A stretch of 64,000 nt of DNA from Kitasatospora terrestris (GCF_039542905.1 NZ_BAABIS010000001.1:2356001-2420000), one strand, 5' to 3'. Positions 8,468 to 17,344 are shown, counted from the first letter of the stretch. Notes: generated by a model not told the origin, from the sequence alone. Translations and numbers: made by a program.

Positions 8468-10899
8468 CGACCAGGGCCAAGCTGACCTTCTGCGCGGCGC
8501 TGGCCACGGCGCTGGCCGCGCTCAGCCTGATGCCGCTCTTCAACGAGTCGATCCGGCTGATCCCGCACGGGCTGCTGATGATCGTCGCCACCGCCGGCGT
8601 CGGCGCGGCCCTGCGGGTGCTGCCGCTGCCGCGGATGCTGGTGGTCCCGCTCCAGCTGCTCGCCGTGCTGTACCTGCTGCTGCTGACCTTCGTGCAGCCC
8701 TCGATGGCCTACGGCGTGCTGCCCGGCCCGAAGGCCCTGGACGCGGTCGGCGCGCTGCTGAACTCCGGCGGCAACGACATCCGCGAGTACGCCATCCCGG
8801 CACCCGCCACCGACGGCCTGCGGCTGATCGTGATCGGCGCGGTGTCGCTGGTCGCCGTCGCGGTGGACGGCCTCGCGGTGACCTACCGCCGGGCCGCGGC
8901 CGCCGGCCTGCCGCTGCTCGCCCTGTACTCGGTCGGCACCGGCCTGGCCGGCAGCGCCGGCGCCGCCTGGCTGTGGTTCACCACCGCCTCGATCGGCTAC
9001 CTGGTGCTGCTCTTCGTCGAGGGCCAGGACCGGCTCTCCCGCTGGGGCCGGGTCTTCACCGGCGCCGGCCGCACCGGCGGCGGCCTGTCGCACAGCGGCC
9101 AGCGGGTCGGCGTGATCGCGCTGCTCGCCGCGATGCTGCTGCCCGCCTTCCTGCCGAACGCCGGCACCGGCCTGATCGGCGGCTTCGGCAACGGCACCGG
9201 CACCGGCACGGGCCCCGGCACCGGCGGCGAGCGCTCGCTCAACCTGGTGGTCGCGCTCACCGCCAACCTGCGCAGCTCCGACGACACCGAGCTGCTGCGG
9301 TACATCACCGACCCGGGCGCCGCCGAGCAGATGTACCTGCGGGTCGCCGCACTCGGCGACTTCAACGGCGAGGAGTGGAAGATCGGCGACCAGAACCTGG
9401 AGAACGTGCCTCCCGGCGCCCTCCCGGCGCCGGAGGGCCTCTCCTCGTCCATCGCCACCGGCTCGGTGCGCACCACCGTGAAGATCTCCGACAAGCTCTC
9501 CACCACCTGGCTGCCGATGCCGTACCCGGCCGCCTGGGTCGAGGTCGGCCCGACCACCAACTGGCGCTTCGACCGGGGCGCCCGGACGCTGTCCACGGTC
9601 GGCAGCCAGAAGCTCAACAACCTGCAGTACGCGGTCGGCTCGACCTCCGTCCAGCCGACCGCCGCCCAGCTGCGCGCCGCCGGAACGGCCCCGACCGCGA
9701 TCACCAACCGGTACCTGTCGCTGCCGCCCAACCTCCCGCCGGTGGTCGCCGCCACCGCCGCCGAGGTCACCCGCGGCAAGCGCACGGCGTACGACCAGGC
9801 CGTGGCGCTGCAGCAGTACTTCACCAGCGGCGCCTTCACGTACAGCACCAAGGTGGAGCCGCGCACCGGCCCGGAGGCGATCGCCAAGTTCCTCCAGGAG
9901 AAGGACGGCTTCTGCGTGCACTACGCCGCCACCATGGCGGCGATGGCCCGCTCGCTGAAGATCCCGGCCCGGGTCGCGATCGGCTTCACCGCCGGCACCG
10001 GCAACGACACCAGCCGGATCGTCCGCAGCTCGAACTTCCATGCCTGGCCCGAGCTGTACTTCCAGGGCATCGGCTGGCTGCGCTTCGAGCCCACCCCGAA
10101 CCGGGGCGTGCTGCCGGACTACACCCGCGAGCAGGTCGCCCCGGCGCCCAGCGCCACCACCCAGCAGCCCACCGCCGCGCCCACTGACTCCGCCGCCCCC
10201 GCGCCGTCCGCCAGCAGCAAGTGCACGGCCGAGCAGCGCAAGGCCGGCGGCTGCGAGGACCCGGGCCAGGTCGCCGAGGAGAAGAAGACCGCCCCGGCCT
10301 GGTGGCAGAACTGGACGGTGCTGGTCGCCGTCCTGGGCGGCCTGGTGGTGCTCGCCCTGCTCGCCACGCCGATGCTGTGGCGGGCCCGGCAGCGCAGACG
10401 CCGGCTGGGCGCCGGCCGGCACGGACCCGGCGGCGGACGGAGCGAGCTCAGCGACGCACAGGTGCTCGCCGCCTGGGCCGAGCTGATCGACTCCGCCTGG
10501 GACCTCGGCATCCCGCCGGACGACGCCCGCACCCCGCGGCACACCGTCCGCCGGCTCACCGAGCAGGCCGAGCTCGGCCCCGAGGCCGCCGCCGCGGCAG
10601 GACGCGTGGCCCTTGCGACCGAACGGGTGATGTACGCCCGCTCGGCCGAGGCCCCGACGCAGCTCGCCACCGACGTCCGCACCGCCCGGGACGGTCTGCG
10701 GGCCCGGGTCGGCCGGGCCGGGCGGATCCGCGCCGTGCTGCTGCCGGCCTCCGCCGTCCGCCTCCGGTGGACGATCACCGACCGGGTCGCCGCCGTCCGC
10801 GACCGGGTCACCGGCGCCCTCGGCCGGGTCCTCGCCGCGGTGACCGGCACGGTCGCCCGGCCGCTGCGGCGCCTGCGCCGCCGGAGGAAGGACGCGTAG
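8464..10899 (+). CDS. Membrane transglutaminase-like protein (TgpA/DUF3488-transglutaminase-DUF4129)
   Basis: 811 aa. About five or six N-terminal membrane helices (DUF3488/TgpA N-domain) are followed by a Gly/Thr-rich linker (GNGTGTGTGPGTGG) and a long extracytoplasmic region. That region holds the transglutaminase core: Cys484 in GFCVHYAATMAAMARSL, His526 in SSNFHAWPELYF, then GWLRFEPTP. A low-complexity Ala/Pro/Ser/Thr stretch precedes a last helix (WTVLVAVLGGLVVLALL) and a cytoplasmic DUF4129-like C-terminus with basic tail. GTG 8464 overlaps the DUF58 stop. It probably cleaves or crosslinks envelope proteins with MoxR and DUF58 partners; the substrate is unknown. A strong hairpin ends the operon. 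Confidence 0.92.
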   Translation: MTTRAKLTFCAALATALAALSLMPLFNESIRLIPHGLLMIVATAGVGAALRVLPLPRMLVVPLQLLAVLYLLLLTFVQPSMAYGVLPGPKALDAVGALLNSGGNDIREYAIPAPATDGLRLIVIGAVSLVAVAVDGLAVTYRRAAAAGLPLLALYSVGTGLAGSAGAAWLWFTTASIGYLVLLFVEGQDRLSRWGRVFTGAGRTGGGLSHSGQRVGVIALLAAMLLPAFLPNAGTGLIGGFGNGTGTGTGPGTGGERSLNLVVALTANLRSSDDTELLRYITDPGAAEQMYLRVAALGDFNGEEWKIGDQNLENVPPGALPAPEGLSSSIATGSVRTTVKISDKLSTTWLPMPYPAAWVEVGPTTNWRFDRGARTLSTVGSQKLNNLQYAVGSTSVQPTAAQLRAAGTAPTAITNRYLSLPPNLPPVVAATAAEVTRGKRTAYDQAVALQQYFTSGAFTYSTKVEPRTGPEAIAKFLQEKDGFCVHYAATMAAMARSLKIPARVAIGFTAGTGNDTSRIVRSSNFHAWPELYFQGIGWLRFEPTPNRGVLPDYTREQVAPAPSATTQQPTAAPTDSAAPAPSASSKCTAEQRKAGGCEDPGQVAEEKKTAPAWWQNWTVLVAVLGGLVVLALLATPMLWRARQRRRRLGAGRHGPGGGRSELSDAQVLAAWAELIDSAWDLGIPPDDARTPRHTVRRLTEQAELGPEAAAAAGRVALATERVMYARSAEAPTQLATDVRTARDGLRARVGRAGRIRAVLLPASAVRLRWTITDRVAAVRDRVTGALGRVLAAVTGTVARPLRRLRRRRKDA

Positions 10900-10904
10900 C
10901 GCAG

Positions 10905-10942
10905 CGAGAGGGCGGGCAGTCGACCGACTGCCCGCCCTCTCG
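10905..10942. terminator. Bidirectional terminator between convergent genes
   Basis: Perfect 18-bp inverted repeat, arms 10905-10922 and 10925-10942 (arm begins CGAGAGGGCGGGCAGTCG), followed on the plus strand by a T/C-rich tail. It separates the transglutaminase operon from the leftward DUF3040 gene and can serve both. Confidence 0.9.
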
Positions 10943-10979
10943 CGTCTTCCTCTTGCTCTGCGCCTTGCCTCCGCGGCTC

Positions 10980-11363
10980 CTAGAGACCGTCGTGCTCGTC
11001 GCGACGGCGCTGCCACCGCTGTTCCATTCGGTCCATCACTCCGGCCTTGCGGCGCGGTGCCGAGGCTGGCCTCGGACCCGCTCCCGACCCGGCCGGGCCG
11101 CGCCGCCACGAGGCGACGGCGAGGACCGCGCAACCCAGCATCACCAGGAACCCGACCACGCTCACCCAGATGATCTGGGCGACCATGCCCCCCATCAGGA
11201 GAGCGATGCCCGCGACGAACCCCGCGACGGCCAGGTAGACCCGCCGACGGGTGTAGGTGCGCAGGCCGGTTCCCTCAAGCGCTGACGCGAACTTGGGATC
11301 TTCGGCGTACAGCGCTCGCTCCATCTGCTCGAGCAGTCGCTGCTCGTGCTCCGAGAGCGGCAC
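10980..11363 (-). CDS. DUF3040 small membrane protein
   Basis: 127 aa. The N-terminus MPLSEHEQRLLEQMERALYA is the DUF3040 signature (an acidic amphipathic helix). Two adjacent hydrophobic helices (about residues 43-61 and 65-85) are followed by a basic, proline-rich cytoplasmic tail ending in RMEQRWQRRRDEHDGL. GTG 11363 has AGGAGG five bases upstream. DUF3040 proteins are confined to actinobacteria and are often near division genes. No biochemical function is assigned. Confidence 0.88.
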   Translation of the reverse strand: MPLSEHEQRLLEQMERALYAEDPKFASALEGTGLRTYTRRRVYLAVAGFVAGIALLMGGMVAQIIWVSVVGFLVMLGCAVLAVASWRRGPAGSGAGPRPASAPRRKAGVMDRMEQRWQRRRDEHDGL

Positions 11364-11585
11364 GGAGTCCTCCTACTCGTCGGTCGCGGGGCGACCGGTC
11401 CGCCACCCCTGGCTCGGCCCTGTGTGGTCCATATGCCCCATGGGTCTGGGTGTCATGCTTACCGGCTTTACCCAGATCATACGGTCCAGCGCGCGAGTTC
11501 GGCGTGGTCAATCCAGCGTGGCTCGGGCCGCGTCCACCGCGGCCCGCACGCATCCCAACGCCGCAGGAGCGGAACTAGTGCCCGA

Positions 11586-12338
11586 CTACGCGAGTTCCGC
11601 GAGCACGTGCAGCTGCGTCGCGACCGCGTGGAACGCGGGCAGCTCGGCCGCCGCCAGTTCCAGCCGCAGCAGCGCGTCGGTCGCGCCCGGCTCGGTGTCC
11701 ACCAGCACCCCGGGCACCAGGTCGGCGAAGACCCGCACGCCGTGCACCGAGACCACCCGCAGTCCGGCGCCGGAGGCCAGCTCGGCGAGCTCGTCGCCGG
11801 TGAAGCGGCGCGGCATCGGGTCACCGGTGCCCCAGCGGCCGTCGGGGCCGTCCAGCACGGCCTGTGCCTCGGTGAAGTGGCCCGCCAGTGCCCGGGCCAG
11901 CACGGCGCCGGTCCGGTTCGCCGCCAGCAGGCTGACCAGGCCGCCCTTGCGCAGCGCCCCGGTCAGGCTGCCCAGCGCCTCCGCCGGGTCGTCCACGACC
12001 TCCAGCACGCCGTGGCACAGCACCGCGTCCACCGACCCGGCCGGAACCACCTCCGGCAGGGTCTGGGTGTCGCCCTGGACCGCCCGCACCAGGTCGGTGA
12101 CGCCCGCCTCGGAGGCCCGCCGCTCCAGCGCGAACAGCGCGTCCGGGCTCGGGTCCACCACGGTCACCCGGTGGCCCAGCCTGGCCACCGGCACGGCGAA
12201 GTTGCCGGTGCCGCCGCCGGTGTCCACCACCTCCAGGACCGGGCGCTCCAACTCCGCGGACCGCCGCTCCAGGGCCGCCCGCACCACCTCCCACACCACA
12301 GCGGTACGCAGGGCACTGCGGGGACGCGTCGGGTACAA
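11586..12338 (-). CDS. Class I SAM-dependent methyltransferase
   Basis: 250 aa Rossmann-fold methyltransferase. Motif I is EVVDTGGGTGNFAVPVA (SAM glycine loop), motif II is VTVVDPSPDAL, the acidic/aromatic region is VQGDTQTLPEVV, and the post-I block is VDAVLCHGVLEVVDDP. These resemble UbiE/SmtA-type small-molecule or tRNA-modifying enzymes (a CmoM-like assignment is possible). The substrate cannot be read from sequence. The start is TTG 12338 with AGAGGAG nine bases upstream. A short gap separates it from the HEPN gene on the same strand. Confidence 0.88.
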   Translation of the reverse strand: MYPTRPRSALRTAVVWEVVRAALERRSAELERPVLEVVDTGGGTGNFAVPVARLGHRVTVVDPSPDALFALERRASEAGVTDLVRAVQGDTQTLPEVVPAGSVDAVLCHGVLEVVDDPAEALGSLTGALRKGGLVSLLAANRTGAVLARALAGHFTEAQAVLDGPDGRWGTGDPMPRRFTGDELAELASGAGLRVVSVHGVRVFADLVPGVLVDTEPGATDALLRLELAAAELPAFHAVATQLHVLAELA

Positions 12339-12410
12339 GGCGGAGCTCCTCTGGCAAGCCGATTCAGCCGGACGGACACCACGCTACAACGCGCCGTGGC
12401 CGCCCCTCCG

Positions 12411-12944
12411 TCAGCGAGTCAGCAGCCGGTCCACGATGCGCAGGAACAGCGCCGTGTTGCGGATCAGGTCGTCCGCGTCCCGGGCGCTGGCCGAGCCCGC
12501 GATGCCGGCCTCCGCGGCCGCGCGGCGGCGGGCGCCCGCCGCGAAGTAGGCGGCCCACTCGGCGAGCTCGGGCGCGACCTCGGGCAGCAGCTCCCACGCG
12601 CTGCGGATCGCCTGCCGGCGCCGCGGGTTGCGCTCCGGGCGCCCCCGCACCGCCAGCACCGCGGCGGTGGTCCGCAGCGCGGCGAGGTGCGCGGTCGCGT
12701 AGCGCTCCAGCGGATCCTCGCAGCCGCGGGCCCGGACCAGCGTGCGGTGCGCCTGCCGCAGCAGGTCGACGGCGGCGGGTGGGGCCCCGGCCCGGCGCAG
12801 CACGGGATGGACGTCCGAACCGCGCTCCCGCACGGAGGGCAACGGCAGCGGGCCGGCGGGCGGCAGGTGGACGGGCAGTTGCGGGTCGTCGGGACGGTCT
12901 GCGGCACTGCGGGCGGTGACGAACTCAGGACGGCTGACGTGCAC
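12411..12944 (-). CDS. SAV_6107-family HEPN domain protein
   Basis: 177 aa, mostly alpha-helical. A proline-rich N-terminus (about 45 residues) precedes a HEPN-like helical core beginning near AAVDLLRQAHRTLVRA and ending with DADDLIRNTALFLRIVDRLL. It matches, from memory, a streptomycete family annotated as SAV_6107 HEPN. HEPN domains are often RNases or toxin partners, but no MNT nucleotidyltransferase partner lies next to it and a clear R-x4-6-H motif was not seen, so a housekeeping or inactive role is equally possible. GTG 12944 follows GGAGGAG. Longer upstream readings lack a better ribosome site. Confidence 0.8.
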   Translation of the reverse strand: MHVSRPEFVTARSAADRPDDPQLPVHLPPAGPLPLPSVRERGSDVHPVLRRAGAPPAAVDLLRQAHRTLVRARGCEDPLERYATAHLAALRTTAAVLAVRGRPERNPRRRQAIRSAWELLPEVAPELAEWAAYFAAGARRRAAAEAGIAGSASARDADDLIRNTALFLRIVDRLLTR

Positions 12945-13500
12945 GGTCTCCTCCGTTCCGAGGCGGGCGCCCGGACCGGACGGTCCGTGCCGTTCCATCG
13001 TGAACGGTGGCACTGACACTCGAACCCGCCCGAACGCCGCGAGGGCGGCCGCCGTGTCCGCCCGGAGTGCTCGCACACTCCGGACGTCCACGGCGGACCG
13101 CCCCGCACGTCGACCGGTGACGCTGCCGCACAGCGCACCGATTGCCCCCGGTTTCCCCCCGGTTCCCCCGTACAACCGGCCCCCTCGGCCCCCGCTCCGC
13201 CGCCCCGTGTCGGCGGTGCGCGGGCCCGTTCCGGCTGACAGCGCCCCGGCCGCTGCATCGGCCGCCGATCCCCCACAGGCGGCGGCCGGCACGGGGCGCC
13301 CCGGGTCGGCGGGGGCTTGTCGTCCCCGCCCTCCCGGTGACCCCAACTCTGCCCGTCCGCACTGGTCGGCGGGTATCCGCTCGGCTACTCAACCGGTGCT
13401 CTGAGTACGGGTACTCAGGCCGCCCCCGCCGGTCGGCCGGGTACCCTGAACGGTCGGCCGCCGCGCATCACGGCGGTCGCGGAGAAGGGGGAACCAGGGG
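12945..13500. other. Intergenic region carrying the DUF4126 promoter and a MacR-type operator
   Basis: 556 bp with no convincing gene in any frame. Its notable content is the palindrome at 13401-13418. The right end carries the purine-rich ribosome site of the TTG-started DUF4126 gene. The left part is a Pro/Arg-biased GC-rich stretch that yields only shadow frames. Confidence 0.7.
13401..13418. promoter_or_regulatory. MacR-type operator palindrome
   Basis: CTGAGTACGGGTACTCAG, a perfect palindrome with 8-bp arms around a GG centre. Its core TGAGTAC-N2-GTACTCA is, as I recall, exactly the published binding consensus of the streptomycete response regulator MacR, which controls genes for membrane proteins. 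It lies 83-100 bp upstream of the TTG of a DUF4126 membrane protein gene, and the macR/macS genes are at 31365-33280. No second copy was seen in this window. Confidence 0.8.
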
Positions 13501-14109
13501 TTGAACGCCATCCCATTGATCTTCACCAGCGGCTGGGCCAGCGGCGTCAACGCCTACGCCGTGGTGCTGCTGCTCGGCCTGCTCGGCCGCTTCGGCGACG
13601 CCGGGTCGGTGCCGCCGGTACTGGAGCGCACCGACGTGCTGGTCGCCGCCGGCGTGCTCTTCCTGTGCGAGGCGGTCTTCGACAAGATCCCGTACGTGGA
13701 CTCGGTCTGGGACGCGATCCACACCGTGATCCGGCCGATCGCCGGTGCCACCGTCGGCGCGCTGCTCGCCTCGCACGACCCGGGCTCGCTCGGCGAGGTC
13801 GCCGCCGGAGCGGTCGGCGGCACCACCGCGCTGGTCAGCCACGGCATCAAGGCCTCGCTGCGGATGGCAGTCAACACCTCGCCGGAGCCGGCTTCCAACA
13901 TCGCGATCAGCCTGCTGGAGGACCTCTCCGTGGCGGGCCTGGTGGTACTGGCCGTCTTCCACCCGTGGATCGCCGCCACCGGCGCCGCGGTCCTGCTGGT
14001 GCTGGGCGGCCTGCTGGTCTGGTTCGCGGTCACCCGGATCCGCCGCTTCCTCCAGCGCCGCAGGGAGCGCCGGGCCGCCCGCGGCGGCGTGCCGGTCGGG
14101 GCCGGCTAG
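13501..14109 (+). CDS. DUF4126 integral membrane protein
   Basis: 202 aa with about four or five hydrophobic segments: SGVNAYAVVLLLGLLGRFG at the N-terminus, VAAGVLFLCEAV, a Gly/Ala-rich pair around IAGATVGALLA and EVAAGAVGGTTALV, and a C-terminal helix VLLVLGGLLVWFAV, then a strongly basic tail. The motif FDKIPYVDSVWDAIHTVIRP is characteristic of DUF4126. The start is TTG 13501 after a purine-rich stretch. It is probably regulated by MacR through the palindrome upstream. Function unknown. Confidence 0.88.
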   Translation: MNAIPLIFTSGWASGVNAYAVVLLLGLLGRFGDAGSVPPVLERTDVLVAAGVLFLCEAVFDKIPYVDSVWDAIHTVIRPIAGATVGALLASHDPGSLGEVAAGAVGGTTALVSHGIKASLRMAVNTSPEPASNIAISLLEDLSVAGLVVLAVFHPWIAATGAAVLLVLGGLLVWFAVTRIRRFLQRRRERRAARGGVPVGAG

Positions 14110-14131
14110 GGTCCGCTCCCCGGACAGAGCC

Positions 14132-14137
14132 TAGGAT
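14132..14137 (+). promoter_or_regulatory. -10 element of a leaderless promoter (FAD oxidoreductase)
   Basis: TAGGAT, 8 nt before ATG 14146; there is no ribosome site, consistent with a leaderless transcript. Confidence 0.55.
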
Positions 14138-14145
14138 CGTTGGCC

Positions 14146-15522
14146 ATGGCACGGATCGTCATCATCGGCGCAGGAATGAGCGGGCTCGCCGCCGCCTCGC
14201 GGCTGGGCACGCTCGGCCACCGGGTGACGGTCTGCGAGGCCTCGCCGACGTACGGCGGGATGGTGGGCCGGTACGAGCGCGACGGGTTCGCGTTCGACAC
14301 CGGCCCGGGCCTGCTCGCGCTGCCCGCCGTCTACCGCGACCTCGCGCTGAAGACCGGCCGGGAGCCGCTGGAGGAACTGGTCGAGCTGGCCCCGGTCGAC
14401 CCGGAGAGCCGTCACCTGTTCCCCGACGGCACCGCGCTGCTGCTGCCCAACGCCTCCCGGGGCGGGGTCGGCCAGGCGTTGGACGCCGCCTTCGGCACCG
14501 GCTCCGGCGAGCGCTGGGGCGAGGTGGTCAACCGCGGCCGGGCGGTCTGGGAGGCCACCCGCCGGCCCCTGCTGGAGGAGCCGCGCCCCGAGCGGCGGCC
14601 CGACGACCCGTACCCCGTGCCGCCCCGCCGGGGCCTCGGCCGCTGGCTGCCGCGCGGCCGGTACACCCTGGCCGACGTGGCCCGCCACGAGCTGGGCGGG
14701 CACCCGGGGCTGACCGCGCTGCTCACCGAGTACGCGCTGCGCCACGGGCTCGGCAGCGACAGCCCGGCCTCCGCGACCGTGCTGCCGTACATGGAGCAGA
14801 CCTTCGGCGTCTGGTACGTCCGGGGCGGAATGCGGGCGCTGGCCGACGCGGTGTTCCGGCGCTGCGAGCAGCGCCGGGTGGAGTTCCGCTTCGACACCCC
14901 CGCCGAGCCGCTGGTCGAGGACGGCGTGCTGACCGGGGTGCGCACGGCCGACGGCAGTCGGATCCCCGCCGACATCGTGCTCAGCTCGGTGCCGTCCGGG
15001 TCGCGGGCGCTCGGGCGGTTCACCGTGCTGCTGGCGCTGCGCGGCGCCCGGCCCGGGGGGACCGTCCACCGCACGGTGGTGCACGCCGCCGATCCGGAGC
15101 AGGAGTTCGACCGGCTCTTCCAGCACGAGGACCTGCCGGAGCACCCGACCGTCCAGCTGCTGCGCCCGGACGACCCGGCGCTCGTCCCGGACGCGGACCA
15201 CGAGTCGGCGACGCTCACCGTGACGGTGCCGAACGGCGGGGTCCTCGACGGGATCGGCCCCGACCACGACGCGTACGCCGCGCACCTGCTGGACCACCTC
15301 GCGAAGGCCGGCGTGGACCTGCGCGACCGGGTGCTGTGGCACGAGACCCGGGTGACCGCACAGGTGCCGGAGCCGTCACTGGCCGGGGCGCCGCTCGCCG
15401 CCGACAACCGCACCGGCGTGCCCGGCCTCTACCGGATCGGCGGCACCGCCCACCCGGGCGGCGGGCTGCCCCGGGTCGGGATGTCCGCCTCGATCACCGC
15501 GGGGCTGATCGGCCCGGCGTGA
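14146..15522 (+). CDS. Phytoene-desaturase-family FAD-dependent oxidoreductase
   Basis: 458 aa flavoprotein of the amine oxidase / carotenoid desaturase superfamily. The N-terminal dinucleotide fold is VIIGAGMSGLAAASRLG followed by the second glycine motif YGGMVGRYERDGFAFDTGPG. The C-terminus has the FAD-closing motif YRIGGTAHPGGGLPRVGMSA. A carotenoid role is not supported because no phytoene synthase or cyclase is nearby; the polyprenyl synthase lies 2 kb away on the other side of two unrelated genes. ATG 14146 is preferred over TTG 14140 because of the -10 spacing. Its stop is 1 bp from the convergent neighbour. Confidence 0.85.
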   Translation: MARIVIIGAGMSGLAAASRLGTLGHRVTVCEASPTYGGMVGRYERDGFAFDTGPGLLALPAVYRDLALKTGREPLEELVELAPVDPESRHLFPDGTALLLPNASRGGVGQALDAAFGTGSGERWGEVVNRGRAVWEATRRPLLEEPRPERRPDDPYPVPPRRGLGRWLPRGRYTLADVARHELGGHPGLTALLTEYALRHGLGSDSPASATVLPYMEQTFGVWYVRGGMRALADAVFRRCEQRRVEFRFDTPAEPLVEDGVLTGVRTADGSRIPADIVLSSVPSGSRALGRFTVLLALRGARPGGTVHRTVVHAADPEQEFDRLFQHEDLPEHPTVQLLRPDDPALVPDADHESATLTVTVPNGGVLDGIGPDHDAYAAHLLDHLAKAGVDLRDRVLWHETRVTAQVPEPSLAGAPLAADNRTGVPGLYRIGGTAHPGGGLPRVGMSASITAGLIGPA

Positions 15523-15523
15523 G

Positions 15524-16318
15524 TCACAGCTGCTGCTGGTAGTCCCAGTTCTGCTGCTGCGGCTGCGCCTGGGGCTGGAGCTGGGGCTGCGCCTGGTACC
15601 CGTAGCCCGGCTGCTGCGGGATGCCGGGGTACGCCTGCTGCTGGTCCCAGCCCTGCGGCTGGCCGCCGTAGGGGTCCTGGTACTGCTGCTGCTGTTGCTG
15701 CTGCTGCGCGTACGGGTCCTGGTACTGCTGCTGCGGGAAGGCGTACGCCTGCTGCTGCTGGTAGCCCTGCTGGTAGTAGCCCCACTGCTGCTGGTCGTAC
15801 CCGGTCTGCGGGTAGTACGCCTGCTGCTGGTCGGGGTAGTAGCCGACCGGCGTCGGCTCGGCGGCGTACACGCCGTCGTCGGCGAGCTCCTGGTACTGCT
15901 CGTACGCGACGGGCTCGACGGCCACCGGCTCGTCCTCGATCGGGCCGACCTCGCCGACCACCGGGACGTCCTCCGCCTCGTCGGCCGCGGCGACGGCACC
16001 GCCGGTCGCGGCCGCCAGCAGCGGCACCCTGGCGAGCGGACCGGGCAGGGCGCCGTCGGCGCGGCGCAGCGACCAGCCGACCACGCGGCCGCGCTTCACG
16101 GAGAGGGTGACGAAGGTCTGGCCGACGGCGAATCCGGCCGCGCCGGCCCCTATCACCAGCACGGAGCTCAGCTGCATGCCGGCGACCACCAGCAGGAAAC
16201 CGCCGAGCGCGACCGCCCGCCAGACCAGCGGGGCGCGGTTCTGCAGCAGCAGCTCGGCGATCAGCCAGAGCGCGACCACCGCCAGGGCGCCGTGGAGCAG
16301 CAGGTTTCCGATGCCCAT
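15524..16318 (-). CDS. Membrane protein with Gln/Tyr-rich low-complexity tail
   Basis: 264 aa. Two or three hydrophobic segments occupy the first ~75 residues (LLLHGALAVVALWLIAELLL, WRAVALGGFLLVVAGM, VLVIGAGAAGFAVGQ). An acidic linker (about 110-150) follows, then a cytoplasmic or external tail of about 115 residues made almost wholly of Gln, Tyr, Pro, Gly and Ala with an uninterrupted run of eight glutamines. Such composition resembles prion-like low-complexity domains. ATG 16318 has GGAGG seven bases upstream; the longer frame to 16390 lacks one. No function is known. The plus strand shows the CAG/CTG repeat structure at 15529-15840. Confidence 0.85.
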   Translation of the reverse strand: MGIGNLLLHGALAVVALWLIAELLLQNRAPLVWRAVALGGFLLVVAGMQLSSVLVIGAGAAGFAVGQTFVTLSVKRGRVVGWSLRRADGALPGPLARVPLLAAATGGAVAAADEAEDVPVVGEVGPIEDEPVAVEPVAYEQYQELADDGVYAAEPTPVGYYPDQQQAYYPQTGYDQQQWGYYQQGYQQQQAYAFPQQQYQDPYAQQQQQQQQYQDPYGGQPQGWDQQQAYPGIPQQPGYGYQAQPQLQPQAQPQQQNWDYQQQL

Positions 16319-16403
16319 CCCGCTACCTCCAGATGCACGCGCCGCGCGGTTGCGGGCGACTGTACCGCCTCCGGGCGAACAGCACCGCATCCGTGGACGC
16401 CGG

Positions 16404-16423
16404 CCGCCGCCGCGCGGCGGCGG
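16404..16423 (-). terminator. Hairpin directly after metF
   Basis: Perfect 9-bp stem (CCGCCGCCG 16404-16412 and CGGCGGCGG 16415-16423) abutting the metF stop codon. It is a plausible terminator without a T-run. Confidence 0.45.
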
Positions 16424-17338
16424 TCAGCGGCGGTGCAGACCCAGGTTCTGGTAGATCTCCAGGGTCGAGGTGGAGTGGTTGAGCGTGATGAAGTGCAGAC
16501 CGGGCGCGCCCTCGGCCAGCAGCCGCTCGGCCATCGCGGTGGCGTGCTCGATGCCCACCGCGCGGACCGCCGCCGGGTCGTCGGCGACCGCCTCGAAGCG
16601 GCGCACCAGCTCCGGCGGGAAGTCCGAACCGGACAGCTGCGGGAAGCGCACCAGCTGGCGGATGTTGGTGACCGGCATGATCTCCGGGATGATCGGCGTC
16701 CCGCAGCCCGCCGCGGCCACCCGGTCCCGCAGCCGCAGGTAGTCCTCCGGCTCGAAGAACATCTGGGTGATCGCGTAGTCCGCGCCGGCCCGGCACTTGG
16801 CGACGAAGTGGCGGATGTCGTCGTCCCAGTTCTCCGAGCGGGGGTGCATCTGCGGGAAGGCCGCGACGCCCACGCAGAAGTCGCCGATGCCCTTGATCAG
16901 CTCGACCAGCTCGTACGCGTAGGTGACGCCCTCCGGGTGGCGGACCCACTCGCCCATCGGGTCGCCGGGCGGGTCACCGCGCACGGCGAGGACGTTGCGC
17001 ACGCCCTCGTCCGCGTACTGGCCGATGATGTTGCGCAGCTCGGCGACCGAGTGGTCGACGGCGGTGAGGTGCGCGACCGGGGTCAGCGTGGTCTCGGTGG
17101 CGATCCGGCCGACCAGGTTGACCGTGCGGCCGCGCGAGGAGCCGCCGGCGCCGTACGTCATGCAGACGAAGTTCGGGTCGAGCGCCTCGACCCGGCGGAT
17201 CGCGTCCCAGAGCTTGCGCTCGGCCTCCTCACTGCGCGGAGGCATGAACTCGAACGAGAAGGAGCGGTCGCCTGCCGCCAGCAGATCGCGCACGGTCTGT
17301 GCGCGATCGCTTCTGGTGGAGGGAATGCCGAGTGCCAT
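16424..17338 (-). CDS. metF: 5,10-methylenetetrahydrofolate reductase MetF
   Basis: Flavoenzyme that reduces methylene-THF to methyl-THF for methionine synthesis; 304 aa, full length for the bacterial form. Visible family blocks: [14 protein letters not shown] with the catalytic Glu near the N-terminus, [44 protein letters not shown] and [11 protein letters not shown] 17338 is 6 nt after a TAACCT -10 element, so it is probably leaderless. A 10-bp inverted repeat (17284-17293 / 17299-17308) lies inside the first 20 codons. Methyl-THF supply links it to the SAM-responsive gene at 56954. Confidence 0.96.
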   Translation of the reverse strand: MALGIPSTRSDRAQTVRDLLAAGDRSFSFEFMPPRSEEAERKLWDAIRRVEALDPNFVCMTYGAGGSSRGRTVNLVGRIATETTLTPVAHLTAVDHSVAELRNIIGQYADEGVRNVLAVRGDPPGDPMGEWVRHPEGVTYAYELVELIKGIGDFCVGVAAFPQMHPRSENWDDDIRHFVAKCRAGADYAITQMFFEPEDYLRLRDRVAAAGCGTPIIPEIMPVTNIRQLVRFPQLSGSDFPPELVRRFEAVADDPAAVRAVGIEHATAMAERLLAEGAPGLHFITLNHSTSTLEIYQNLGLHRR

Positions 17339-17344
17339 GTTGGC

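Noticed and set aside
12411..12944. HEPN-MNT toxin-antitoxin pair
   Set aside because: No nucleotidyltransferase gene is adjacent and a clear R-x4-6-H catalytic motif was not found; the gene sits in conserved core context.
15529..15840. CRISPR-like or tandem-repeat array on the plus strand
   Set aside because: The repeats are degenerate CTG/CAG codons of the Gln-rich tail with no spacers; no CRISPR array or cas gene occurs in the window.
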